From assembly GCA_900155495.1 (NCBI GenBank), contig FTLJ01000573.1:20035-84034 (forward strand): a stretch of 64,000 nucleotides of DNA, given 5' to 3'. Each line of letters starts with the position of its first letter. Position 1 is the stretch's first letter. A program made the position numbers and the translations under genes. This document shows positions 45,840 through 57,060 of this stretch, in pieces. The notes beneath the pieces are model-generated. The model saw only the letters and a program-made list of their open reading frames with translations, searched no databases and was not told the origin of the DNA. The stretch comes from Porogramme epimiltina. Its lineage: Eukaryota > Basidiomycota > Agaricomycetes > Polyporales > Polyporaceae.

Positions 45840-47438
45840 ATGTCTGAAACCCCCGCACCCCCGACCGGACTCATCCTCGCCGTCAACGCGGGCTCGTCCT
45901 CGCTCAAGATCTCCCTCTTCCGGCGGGACGGCACGCCCAGCGGCTCGCCGCACGCCGCCGTCGCGCTCCTCCTCACCTCCACGATCACCAACATCTCCGC
46001 GCCGCCCGCGCTCTTCTCCTTCGCGCTCGCCGCGCACAGCGCGGGCCGCGAGGCGGACAAGGAGCCCGCGCGCGACATCACGGACCACGCGAGCGCGTTC
46101 GCGCACTTCCTCGACTACCTCAAGCGCGAGGCGAGCATCGACCGCGCGCAGATCGTCCACATCTGCCACCGCGTCGTCCACGGCGGCGACTACTTTGCGC
46201 CCGTCGTCATCACCGACGAGAGCTACCACCACATCGAGCGCCTCTCCGACCTCGCGCCGCTGTGAGTTGTGTCGCGTTTATGACGTCATAGTTTTCCCCC
46301 TACTGATTTATTCGCTCTTTCGTGTAGACACAATGGCGGCGCGCTCTCGGTCATGAAGGCGTGCATCAGCGCGCTCCCGAACGCGAACTCGATCGCGTAC
46401 TTTGATACATCGTTCCACTGCACGATGCCTCCCTATGTCTCCATGTACATGATCCGCCAAGACATTGCCAAGAAGCGCGGGCTCAAGAAGTACGGCTTCC
46501 ACGGTTTGAGTTGTAAGTTTGCCCTCTTCTCATTCGCGCCTTCTCTCACACGCCGACAAACCCCCTCACCGCACAGATGCGTTCATCCTCCAAGCAGTCA
46601 GCTCCTACCTAAACAAGGTCCGCCTTCCGTCTCCCTCGCCTCCTCCACTACCGCCCGACTCACCGCTCCTCCCAACCAGCCACCCTCCGAGACGAACCTC
46701 ATCGCCCTCCACCTCGGCTCCGGCGCGTCCATGTGCGCCATCGCCCACGGGCGCTCCCTCGACACCACGATGGGCCTCACGCCCGTGTCCGGCCTCCCCG
46801 GCGCGACGCGCTCCGGCGCGGTCGACCCCGCCCTCATCTTCCACTACACGAACCGCGCGGGCCGCATCTCGCACGACCGCGCGCACGCCGCCGACGTGCA
46901 CGTCACCGCCGCCGAGGACATCCTCAACCGCCGCGCCGGCTGGGCCGCGCTCACCGGCACGACCGACTTTGGCGCGGTCGTGCGCCGCATGAAGGAGGTG
47001 GACGCGCGCCGCGCCTCAGGCGAAAAGGTGAATGAGGAGGAGGATGGGAAGTGGGGGCTCGCGTTCGAGGTGTTCTTGGATCGGATTTTGGGGTACCTTG
47101 GCGGGTACTACGTCAAGCTCGGCGGGAAGTTGGATGCGCTCGTGTTCGCGGGCGGGATCGGGGAGCGCAGCGTGGAGCTGCGCGAGGCGGTCGTTGCGCG
47201 CACGGCCTTCCTGGGGTTCACTCTCGACGACGAGGCGAACGGGAAGGTAGACGCTGACAGCAGCGTCGTGGTCGACATTGGGAAGTCGCACGACGGCCAC
47301 CGTGTCCTTGTGTGCAGGACGGACGAGCAGGTACGTGGTTTCGTATTCTACGTGGGCGCGTTCGCGTCTGACTCTGCGCTTTGACAGCTCGAGATGGCGA
47401 AAGAGTGCGCCCTCGATACCCGGTTCTGGCAAGAGTAG
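45840..47438 (+). CDS. Acetate kinase
   Basis: Four or five exons from MSETPAPPTGL to FWQE, stop TAG at 47436-47438. Converts acetyl phosphate and ADP to acetate and ATP. Motifs seen: VNAGSSSLKISLF near the start, IVHICHRVVHGGDY, FDTSFHCTMPPYVSMY, KYGFHGLS, HLGSGASMCAI, the TRSGAVDP loop and VFAGGIGERS near the end. The ring of ASKHA-fold phosphate loops is therefore complete. Ser replaces the usual Asn in the HLGNGAS box, a modest variant. Introns at about 46262-46327, 46513-46576, 46618-46684 and 47331-47387. Acetate kinase is uncommon in eukaryotes, and in fungi it goes together with phosphoketolase. Confidence 0.94.
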
Positions 47439-47559
47439 AAGCATCCTCGGTATTCGCATTGTGTAATTGTATCCAGTGGAATGTGTATCACCAGGTCTGT
47501 TGTACAACACCTCTCCGCGCGATAGTCATATCCGCCGCCTCCTAATACCATCCATCTTG

Positions 47560-49295
47560 TCACGCCACGATCGTCTCAAGGCCCCTCCTAGCCTCCTCCC
47601 ACTGGTCGCCGACCTCCTCCGTCCACTGCCACTGCCACATCTCCTGGATCGCCTCACCGAGCCTGTCGAGCTGCGCCCGCTCGTCGTCTCCCGCAGCGCC
47701 GTCGTAGTGCCCAGGCGCGTTGAACTCGTACATGAGCCCGACGTCGCGCGCGCGGCGCGACACGTCCACAGCAAAGGGAAGCCGCACACGCTCGTACAAG
47801 CGCAACACCGCCGGGACGTGTGCACGCGTGACGCGCGGGTCCGCAAGGAGGCGGCCAAGGATGTAGGCATCCTGCGAGCGCTGGTAAGCATGTAGCAGAG
47901 AGTGTGAGAGTCGGGTCTGACCTCGATGGCCTGGCCTCCCCCGGCGCCGAAGTTGGGGGGCATCGCGTGCATCTGGAGAAATTTCAGCTCGCGCTCCGTG
48001 ATTCCATTTGAAGAGCTGGCGTACCGCATCTCCTAGCAGCGCTACGTTCTCCGTCACCGCAAATGGGAGGTTGTCGACGATGTGGATCGCCCAGCGGGTC
48101 GGGTTCTCGGCGCACTGCAATCGTCTCGATTAAGACAGCCAGATGGAGGTGCAGCGTTCACCCACCTCCAGCATCTGCTGCACCTCGAGCTCCCAGCCGT
48201 CGAATTGGGAGACGACCTCTTCTCGAGGGACGTCTGTGACCCACTTGCCGTCATATGGAGCCCCTTCGCCATCGGGGATGCGGCAAAGGGCGACGAAGTT
48301 GAGGAACTTCCCTCCTGAGATCTGATAGGTGATGATGTGCTACTCCCCTTTTTTCAGGATGTGCGCAGTGAGTCTGAGGTCTCCGTTGAGCCTCACCTTG
48401 CCCTTTCCAGAATACTGTCGCCCCGCCAGTGAGAAATCTAACACTGACGACACTAGTACTTAGCTCACACAAAGGATAGCCCCGATTCCGGCCGTGGCGT
48501 GGTTGGGGTTGAGAGCGTAGAGCTTCTCCGTCGGTATGAGACATCTGTACGAAAGAATCCCCGTCCACACGGGCTCGGTGGCTCGACACCGTGTGCATTC
48601 CTCTAACGTCGTCCCGTTCGAGATGCCACAGCGGCCAGCCCGATGCGCCTCTTCGTACATGCATGAGCGGACGACGGAGTGTATCCCATCAGCGCCGATG
48701 AGCAGGTCTGCCTCCGCTGTGGTGTTATCGGCAAAATGCAGCATGAGCACCTGCTGGTGAGAGTGGAGATCTTCTCCTGCAATACGCTCGTAGCTCACGA
48801 GCCGTCTGGACGTATGTACGGCATAGGAAGGCGGGAGGTTACGGAGGAAGACATCGACCATCTCCTTCCTGTGCATCGTCGTGGACCCGCTCGGTGCGAG
48901 GACCCGCCCGTAATGATAGCCCTCACTCGGTTGATTAGCTTTCCTGGCTACAAACGCGGCTCCTTGACCACTGTTAGCAGCCTTCGCGTCACGCACGCCC
49001 GCAACTACTTACGAAATTCCGCGTCTGAGGCCTCAGAAGTTGCCCTAACGGAGACTTGCTGAAGTTGTTCGTGCAGGCCTAATTGGCGCATGACGGACCA
49101 AGTCCGCGGCCAGACAGTGATGCCAGCTCCGGCAGTGCGCACCTCCGGGTCCGCCTCATATATGTCCACTTGTATAGGGGCGTCTGAAGCACTGTAGCGG
49201 CCGAGAGCTATAGCCAACGTAAGCCCTGCTATTCCGCCCCCACTGATGATGACAGATGAGTCTTTTGGTGAAGGTCCGATGAAAGACAAGCGCAT
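47560..49295 (-). CDS. FAD-dependent monooxygenase, salicylate hydroxylase-like
   Basis: Multi-exon gene. The start at MRLSFIGPSPKDSS leads into the FAD-binding IISGGGIAGLTLAIALGR motif. Other family signatures: the ADLLIGADGIHSVVR (DG) motif, the ALLGDA (GD) motif, and the HAMPPNFGAGGGQAIE stretch encoded on a short separate exon. Group A flavoprotein hydroxylases use NAD(P)H and O2 on aromatic rings; salicylate or a similar phenol is a likely substrate but not proved. An upstream in-frame Met at 49436 would add 47 residues with no motif, so the inner start is preferred. Converges with the acetate kinase gene at 121 bases. Confidence 0.85.
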
Positions 49296-50140
49296 ACCAT
49301 ATGGCGACCTTGAACTTGGGTCTCTGTGTATGCATTTGCCCAGTTTTCGACGTGTTCCAGAGGACACAAGGTTGAGGAGTCGGGTGAAGTAGGTGCTCCC
49401 TATAAGTAAGATATGTGGAGATACGGATCTTCTCACGGACTGGGACTAGAACGCCGGGGTGCTTGAATATTGGAGATGATAGGGCGTGCGTTGACGAGGG
49501 TGGTGTGCACTGTTAATCATTTCACAAAGACCTAGTAACCTATGGCTGTCCAGATTCAGATAGACGTATAGACGGTAAATTTATGGTTGTGCTTACCTTT
49601 TTGTTCAACCGCGGTGTTTAGTTCATGGTTTGAGCTCGTGTGCCTGCCCCTGACTAGTGCGCTTGATTGATTCCAAGTCTGTCGAAGAAGCAGGCGACGA
49701 AAGCGCGCTTACACAAGACATAAATGCAGAGATGGAGGTCTTAAGAGCATACTATGAGACTTTGGATAAGTTGTTGATAGGGCGTTTCCAGTGTTAGTAC
49801 GGTCTTCAAGGGCAAGGACAGGGCATACGGCCGTCGGCGGTGCACAGCTTGCGCCCCCCAGAGGCTGGACATTAGTCACGTGTTCCACTAACAACCCACG
49901 TCTTCAACGAGAGGGCGAAGGACAACGTTATAAGCTCGTCTTCATAACTATTGTTCGATTTAGTACATTGTTTGTAGTACGTCATCAAGTCGCAACACTG
50001 CCTAATCATACACTCATATAAAACATGCATACATCGAGCGAAGGAACCACCCCAAAGTCCAAGATGTAAAACGTCTGTTGCGGTCCGTAGAAGCCATTGC
50101 CGACACGTTTAGTCGTAGTGAGCCACATCCATCTGCGAGC
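49296..50140. other. Intergenic, 0.85 kb
   Basis: 5' flank of the monooxygenase gene and 3' flank of the cerato-platanin gene. AT-rich; no gene seen. Confidence 0.5.
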
Positions 50141-50732
50141 TTACAGACCGCAGTTGCTGCGCTTAACCTGCTTAACCTTCGCGTTCACGACGCCGAGGTC
50201 CTCCGCCTGGTTTCCCGTGAGCACGTTCATCGCCTTCTTTCCGATGTTGAAGCCCGAGTCGGCGTGGTCGATGGCGAGGACGTAGATCGTGGTGTCGCGC
50301 CAAGTCACCTCCCAGCACGTGCCGCAGTTAGGTGAGTTCCAGCCTAGAGGAAAGGAGAGAAGGAGGCGATGTCATCAGAACGCGTACAACAAAGGCGTAA
50401 ACGAAGGGATGCACCTGCAACGACTTGGGCGCCGCCAATATACGGCCAGTTCGGCAGCGACCCAAAGGTAGTGTATCCTGTAGTGCGATGCCATCAGCGG
50501 CCCATTAGTTTGCAGCTGCGGTTCTCGACGTACCTTGGCCGATGAGGCCATGTCGACCATTGGAGCAGGCAACCGTGTTGAGGGACGTCTTCTTGACATC
50601 GTAGACGGGGTCATAGGTAACCTGCTGTCTGGTTGTCACAGCCGCGGCCCGCTCGTCGAGTTCGGCTGAGGGAGCAGCCGCAGCCGCAGCGACGAGGCTC
50701 AGAGTAGAGAGGAAGACGGTGGAGAACTTCAT
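50141..50732 (-). CDS. Cerato-platanin family secreted protein
   Basis: Three exons. Signal peptide MKFSTVFLSTLSLVAAAAAA, then VTYDPVYDVKKTSLNTVACSNGRHGL, GYTTFGSLPNWPYIGGAQ, GWNSPNCGTCWEVTW, DHADSGFNIGKKAMNVLTGNQ and the end VKRSNCGL. All four Cys of the fold are present. These small extracellular double-psi beta-barrel proteins loosen cellulose and act as surface or elicitor proteins in fungi. About 145 residues, normal for the family. The stop is TAA at 50141-50143. Intact. Confidence 0.95.
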
Positions 50733-51686
50733 GAGGGATAAGAGGGAAAGCGATGTGGGACGAGTGGGTAGTGGTTGAGCTGGGTGTCCTGCTCTGAAGT
50801 TTCGCGGCCCAAGACTTGGCCATTTTATACGGCAATGGGATGACGGATGCGAGGGCTAGGCGCAGGTCGACACCTCATTCTGTGAGGTCACCGATGTCGT
50901 ATTCAGCTCGGCGTTGAGTGACCTGTCGGGCAGAGAAGACCGACGCCATAGTCGCGAGGAGCCCAAAGGTCGTATTCCTTGGAGAATTAGGAGTAGTGGA
51001 AGGAGAGGATGGCCGTGTCCCGACCGCTCGCCGGGTCTGCAGATGTCATCGAGGACTCATTTGGTATTTCTTGGCAGACCGTCCGGCGCGGATGGGAGCG
51101 TCGGACTCCTCGCACCGTCCGCATATATCGTCTGGATTCAGCTGAATGTTATTGTTGAGCGGCATGCGACTTCTGCGAGCATAGATTATGGAGCTCACCT
51201 CGCATGTGTTCACTCGGCGTTGAGAATATCCGCGAGCGAACAGGGCGTCGACGGAGCCGGCTAGGGGCATCAGAGTATGCTCTCTCCACATCTCGGCTCC
51301 AAGCATTGTTCAGAGCATGAGGTCTACTTGTAACGTGGGGGGAGTCGGTCTCAGAAGCGGGATCCACTCACCGTACAACCTCCATTGCGGTCTCGAGAAA
51401 GGGGCAGGCCATTACACGGACACAGTATGAGTGAGAAGCGCGAACGGAGCATTGAATTGAGAAATGCAGGTAAGCAACGATGGGGATGGACATGAACACA
51501 GAGATATGACCACGGCAACGACGTAGGGTACCCGGAGCGATTGTGGTGAGTGGTGATTATACCAAGACGATGTATGTAGTACGCGTGCATATCCACAGCG
51601 AAAGATATCGTAAGATCGTTACAGTCATGAAGGAAAAGATGGGATAGATGCATAGGAGCAGAACGAACGCGCTCGTAGGCGCCAAC
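50733..51686. other. Intergenic, 0.95 kb
   Basis: 5' flank of the cerato-platanin gene and 3' flank of the repeat-protein gene. No gene seen. Confidence 0.5.
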
Positions 51687-54600
51687 TTACATGATAACGC
51701 ACCACTTCTGCTTCTTCTTGTCGTCCATCTCGCCGTCGATGGGGGTATTTACGGGCGCTTCGAGTGTAGGTGAAGGCGTGGACTCTGACGCCGTCTTGGT
51801 AAACTCCCCTGTCGCAATCTCGAGCGACGTGCGGCCCTCCTCGGGGAGTTTCGTTGAACTGGAGAACCAACCACCAGGGAAGAAGCGAGAGGAAGTTGTC
51901 GATTCATGGCGAGTGCGCGCAGTTGATGGCGACACCTCTGCGGGTGCGGTGGACGAAACCATTTCGACCATTTGCTCGTTTTCGTCGACAGGGGCCAGAC
52001 GTCCGAGGCTAGGTCTGTTCAACAATCATGAGGACTTATTCACAAATAAACAAGCATGAGACTTACTTGGCAGCAATCTTGGGCTCCTCAGTAGAGGGGA
52101 ACTCGTGAATACCATTGCCATTGGTCTCGGCAACGGCTGGCGCTTCGACCTTCTCGTTGATGACAGACGCGGGAGCCTCCTCATCGGCTCCAACGTCGGA
52201 CCCTGGGCCTTGCCGTGTTACGGAGTACGACGGCGTCCAAGGACGAGCAGGAGACGCTTCAGCAGCGTGTCCATTGGCAACCTGAATTATGAGGTCATGA
52301 GAATCTGGACGATATACAAACACAATAATACTCGCCTCTTCCACGGGGACCGGGGACTCTTCGACAACAATGGAAGGCTTCTCGTCTAGCACAGGCGACG
52401 TCTCCTCTGCTTCTGCTTCCTCTTCAAGCTCCTTCTTGGGAGGAACTGGGCTCGAGAGAGGGCTGTTGCCCTGCTGCGTGACAGAGTATGAGGGCGTCCA
52501 GGGAGACTTGGACCTCTCGTCACCATTAGCGGCAACTTGGGGTGCCTATATATTGAATGTGAGCAACGCTCACGGGTAGCGAGTTTTGTGAACGCACCTC
52601 TGAGACCTCTTCGGCAACTGCCTCAGTCACAATGACAGGGGCTGCGGCCTCAACCGGCTCTGCCTCAGCGACAGCCTCGGGCTCCGGAACGGCGGCAGCG
52701 AGAACGGCGGGAACGATGGCCACAGGTTCCTCCACAGGGGCAGGAGCGACCTCCACCTCGGCCTCTGGCTCGGGAGCATCGATCACAACGGAAGGAACGG
52801 GTGAAGGCTCGCGGGGAACCTCCACATCCGCTGCTGGCGCGGGCAAAGCCTCCATCTCCGCGACGTCGGCGTCAGTGGAAGTATGTTGGGCAACATGCAT
52901 GGGGCTTGAACCCTGAGAGCTAACAGAGTACGACGGCACCCAGGAAGCCTTGGGCTGCTCGGACGGCTGCATGAAACGATGAGTACAAGATCAGCTAAGT
53001 CATGGTCATAATTCCTCACCTCGGGAGCGTCCACCTCCTCGGTCGCAATGACGGGGACGGTTGTCTCTTCAACCTCGGTCTCTTCAGGCGCAGTCACCTC
53101 AATTTCCGGTTCAGCTGCCTCGATAGTCTCCTCGACGACAGCCTCGGGTGTGGGAGATTCTTCCACGACCTCAACGACGATTTCAGGGGAGGCGGCGGCC
53201 TCTACTGCTGGCTCGGGTTCGGCGGGCGATTCGACTACCTCGACGGCGGGAACGGCTTCCACCTCAGCCTCGGGCTCGGACTCAACAGCAGGCGCAAGTT
53301 CCACCTCCTCTGGAAGTTCAGCAGCACGCACGCTAGGGGTGTGGATTGGGCTCGCGCCCTGAGAGCTGACTGAGTAGGAGGGAACCCACGTGGCGGGTTT
53401 CGGGTGCTCGGCCTCGGCCTCAGGCGCTATGGCTTGCTCAGTGGTCTCCACTTCAGGCTGAAACACTCTAGTCAGCACCATGCCAGCACGCACATGAAGC
53501 ATCTACTAACCTCGGCGGTGACCTCGACCTGGGGGGTCGGAACCGGCTCCTCTTCAGCAGCGGGAGGGAGTTGCTCGAGCTCTGCAATCTCCTTCTCCTC
53601 GACGGCATCCGTGCCAGGACCTTGAGTGGTGACGCTGTACGACGGGGTCCATGGCGACTTGGGACGCTCCTGGATTGATGGGCTGCGGGGTACAGCAACC
53701 GACTCCGAGACCTCAGCAGCCTCCGCGGCGGGCTCGTCTGCCACCGTGTCGATCGCAACAACAGGCACCTCGATCGCCGTGACGGACTCCTCGACGATTG
53801 CCTCCGCCTCGGGGGCAACCACGGGGGCCTCCTCGGCGGGGGCGACCACTTCAGGCTCAGCGGCAACCTCCTCGACAACTGGCTCCGCCTCGACGGCCGG
53901 TTGGCTGACTTCGACAGGCTCGTCCGCGGACTCATCTGCAACAGCAGCTTCTGGCTCTTCCGTCGAAGCCTCCACGAGAACGACGGTCTCCTCGACCTCC
54001 TGAACAACGACTTCCTCGACTGAGGCGACTTCCTCGACTGGGGCGACCTCCTCGACGGTTGGGACGGGAGCGGGTTCCTCAGCGGCTGGCTCGGAGGGCT
54101 GGCTGACCTCGTCCGCGATAGGGGTTGACTCCACGGATTCCGTCGGCTCGGTAATAGGGGACTCCTCCACGGCCTCGGCCTTGTCGTCGGTGGCGGTGGG
54201 CTCCACGGGGGTGGTGGATTCCTCAGCCACAGCGACAGGGGCTACCTCCTCGACGGGCGTCGGAGCCGCTTCCTCGACGGGAGCCGGGGCCACCTCTTCA
54301 ACGGAAGCTTCCTCGATAGCCGCATCAGAGACCACCTCGACTTCTTCGACGGCCGCAGGGGCGTCTTCAGTAACGACGGGCTCTTCAGGTTCGACGATAG
54401 TCGCTTCAACAGTCATCTCCTCCGGTGCTGCCTCTGCCTCGGGTGCTGCCTCTGCCTCGGGTGCTGCCTCTGCCTCGGGTACTGCCTCCACTTCGGATAC
54501 TTCGGGGACAGGAGTATCCTCGACGACTTGCTCGGTCTCCGATACCTCGGCTTTGTCGGCTGAGGGTTCAGGGGTCTCGGGAATGACAGCTTCAGTCTGA

Positions 54601-56643
54601 GGCACGGAGGGCTCCTCAACAGCCTCTGGCTCCACAGGCTCTTCGATGGCAACAGCCTCTTCGATAGGAGCAGGGGTAGGTTCGGGCACCGCCTCTTCAG
54701 ATGCCGCCTCGGTGACTAGTTCGACGACAGTTTCCTCAGCCTCAGCAGCGGCAGCCTCCTCGACGACGGGGGCTTCATCGACAGTGACAGGGGCCACCTC
54801 TTCGACAGGGACGGGAGTCACCTCTTCGACAACGGCAGCCTCGACCACGGTGACAGTTTCCTCGACGGTGACAGATTCTTCAACGGCAGCAGTCTCGACG
54901 GCAACAGCATCCTCGGCAACAGCAGAATCCTCAGCAGCGACAGGTGGCTCAACAGCAGTCTCTTCGATGATTGCGGGCTCGGTGGGTTCCTCGGCCTTCG
55001 CTTCCACAACAGGTTCCTCCACGGGCTTGACATCCTCCACAGGGGCGGCCTCTTCGATTTCGGGTTCCGGAACGGTCTCAGGCTCTGGAATGGTCTCTTC
55101 CACAGGAGCGACAGGCTTCTCTTCCACGATGGTCTCTTCCACGGCGGGGATAACTTCAACGACCTCTTCGGGAACACTCTCTTGGACGACGGGCGCTTCG
55201 ACTTCCTTCGACTCGACCTCCTCAACTGGTGTGGGGGTCTCCTCGACTGATGCGGAGGTCTCCTCGACTGATGTAGGGGTCTCCTCAACCGGTGCGGTCT
55301 CCTCGACAGGCGCGGGGGTCTCCTCGACAGCCGAAACAGGCTCTTCGACAGGAGCAGCGGTTTCCTCCACGACGACAGAGGCTTCTTCAACTGGAGCAGG
55401 GGCATCCTCGGGATCAGCGGTCTCTTCAGTCGGCTCCGCGCCCTCAACGACGGGCGTATCCTCGGCTTTGGGAACTTCAGCGTCAGGAACGACAGGCGCT
55501 TCTTCAACTAGAGTCTCCTCTCCCTCGGGCTCCGCCGCGGGAGCCGACGCTTCCTCCACGGCAGGCTCAGCGGTGACAGCAGGTGCCTCCTCCACGGCCA
55601 CGGCGGTCTCCTCGGGGGCGGCCTCTTCCACGGCCTCCACGACGGCCTCGTCAGCTGCTCCCAGCGACGCGTCTTCCGCGTCTGCGGGGGTCGCTTCCTC
55701 TGGCGCGTCTTCAGGGACCACGGGGGCGGAAGCTTCCTCTTCAACAGCTACGGGCGCCTCGCTATCCTTGGATTCAGTCGCCTCCGGCTCCTCCTTCTCA
55801 AGCGCCGCCGGCTCAGCCTCGGCCACGGCCTGGGCCTCGGGCTGCTCGACCGCCTCGACGGTCGCCTCGACAGCGACCTCGACGGGCTCGGTGGCGGGAG
55901 CAGGCTCCTCGACCGCGGGTGCGGACGCCTCTTTGATGGTGACTTCGGCAGCGGGCGCAGCCTCTTCGACGACCTCGACGGCAGGCGCAGCGTCAAGAAC
56001 AGCGTCCTCGGTGGACTCGGCAGCAGCCACGGGGGCCGCCTCGGCGACCTCTTCCTCCACGGCAGGGGCATCAGCGACGGGCTCCGTCGCCTCTGGCACC
56101 GCGGGCTCTTCGACTGATCACACACAACGCACATCAGTACCTAACACAGCAGCCACACGGCGCGCGTACGCACACGTACCAACAGCGACGTCAACCGGCT
56201 CCGGCGCCGATGCGTCCTCATCCACGCTTTCAGGCTCCTCCGCCGTCGCCACTACGTCTGCGACGGCGACACCCACGTCCTCCACCTATGGTAGTTGTCG
56301 GAACCAATACATCATTGTCCATCCACAGTCGCGTGATGCAGAAAGGACGCACCTCAGGCTCGGGGGCAGCAGCCGCGAGAGGCTCGTCTGCGCCATTGTC
56401 CTCAATCACGCCATCCGCGGTCGCGTCGGGCTCAGCCACGTCGTCGACCTTGAGGTCTTCAGCCACGACGTAGGCAGCTCCGTTCTCGAGTGCGGGAGCA
56501 GAGGCCTCCGCAGTGGATTCTTCTTTCTCGGCAAGCGCGTCAATTGCGACCGCTGGTGCGTCGACGTCAGAAGCAAGAGACACGTCGGACGGGTCGTGGA
56601 GAGCGCTGACGGGCTGGAGTGGCTCGTCAACGGCGAGGGACAT
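51687..56643 (-). CDS. Long acidic repeat protein with WxPSYSVxxQG motifs and CaaX end
   Basis: Multi-exon gene starting MSLAVDEPLQPVSAL, about 1,450-1,500 residues. Almost all of it is Glu/Val/Ala/Pro/Thr with little order; the main exon (about 53510-56117) alone holds over 850 residues. Five copies of a motif like SPWTPSYSVTTQGPG or KASWVPSYSVSSQGSS occur near 53640, 53375, 52930, 52490 and 52230, at the start or end of successive exons. A triple 18-base tandem repeat (54430-54485) gives EAEAAP units. The last residues KKKQKWCVIM end in a CaaX box preceded by basic residues, so C-terminal prenylation and membrane binding are predicted. No catalytic domain is seen. It may be a membrane-tethered scaffold; the family is unknown to me. 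Confidence 0.75.
52217..53665 (-). repeat. Five WxPSYSVxxQG motif copies, spaced along the 3' half of the gene
   Basis: Motif cores lie near 53630-53665, 53363-53395, 52917-52945, 52479-52510 and 52217-52245. Trp, Pro-Ser-Tyr-Ser-Val and Gln-Gly are invariant; the residue after Trp is Thr or Val. Spacing is 270-440 bases, with an intron between most copies, so exon duplication is likely. Confidence 0.75.
54421..54490 (-). repeat. 18-bp tandem repeat in coding sequence
   Basis: About three copies of a TGCCTCTGCCTCGGGTGC unit (plus strand), encoding an EAEAAP repeat on the minus strand. In-frame unit, so copy-number changes keep the frame. Confidence 0.7.
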
Positions 56644-57060
56644 GGCCTGAGGAGGTGGACGAGGGGAGCAGATAAGCAGGAGTGGCTATACGGGCTAGCA
56701 GCGACGCAGAGGATGACGGGAGAGCTCACGCGCCCCGCCGAGTGAGAGAGAGCCCAACAGAATTCGCCAATCCGCCCTTTTCTTCATCGGCCCAATCTCG
56801 ATCTGTTGCAAATTCCCTCCCGACGCGCACATCACGTGATCGTATCGCTCCCCGAATTGGCATCTTCTCGCCACACCAGCAAGCCCGCTCAACCTCCAGC
56901 CACAATCTTGCAACTCCGACGAGTCATCTGCGTCCGAAGCCATTCAAGCTTAAAGGACTTATCGCGGTGTCAACATAGGTATGCTACGACACATTATAAG
57001 GGTAAGGACAGGGATAGGCTGTGATCACAAACGCTCCGCCATGAACGGGCCGATCCGCGT
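56644..57060. other. Intergenic, 0.4 kb
   Basis: 5' flank of the repeat-protein gene and 3' flank of the GPI-protein gene. Nothing recognised. Confidence 0.5.

Noticed and set aside
49296..49436. Upstream Met as start of the FAD monooxygenase
   Set aside because: The additional residues show no motif, while the inner Met lies just before the FAD-binding GGGIAG motif.
54646..56745. A plus-strand open frame of about 700 codons, Ser/Thr/Ala-rich
   Set aside because: It is the antisense image of the Glu/Val/Ala-rich coding exon; its biased composition comes from the repeated codons on the other strand. The minus-strand gene has introns, a CaaX end and repeated motifs, so it is the real one.
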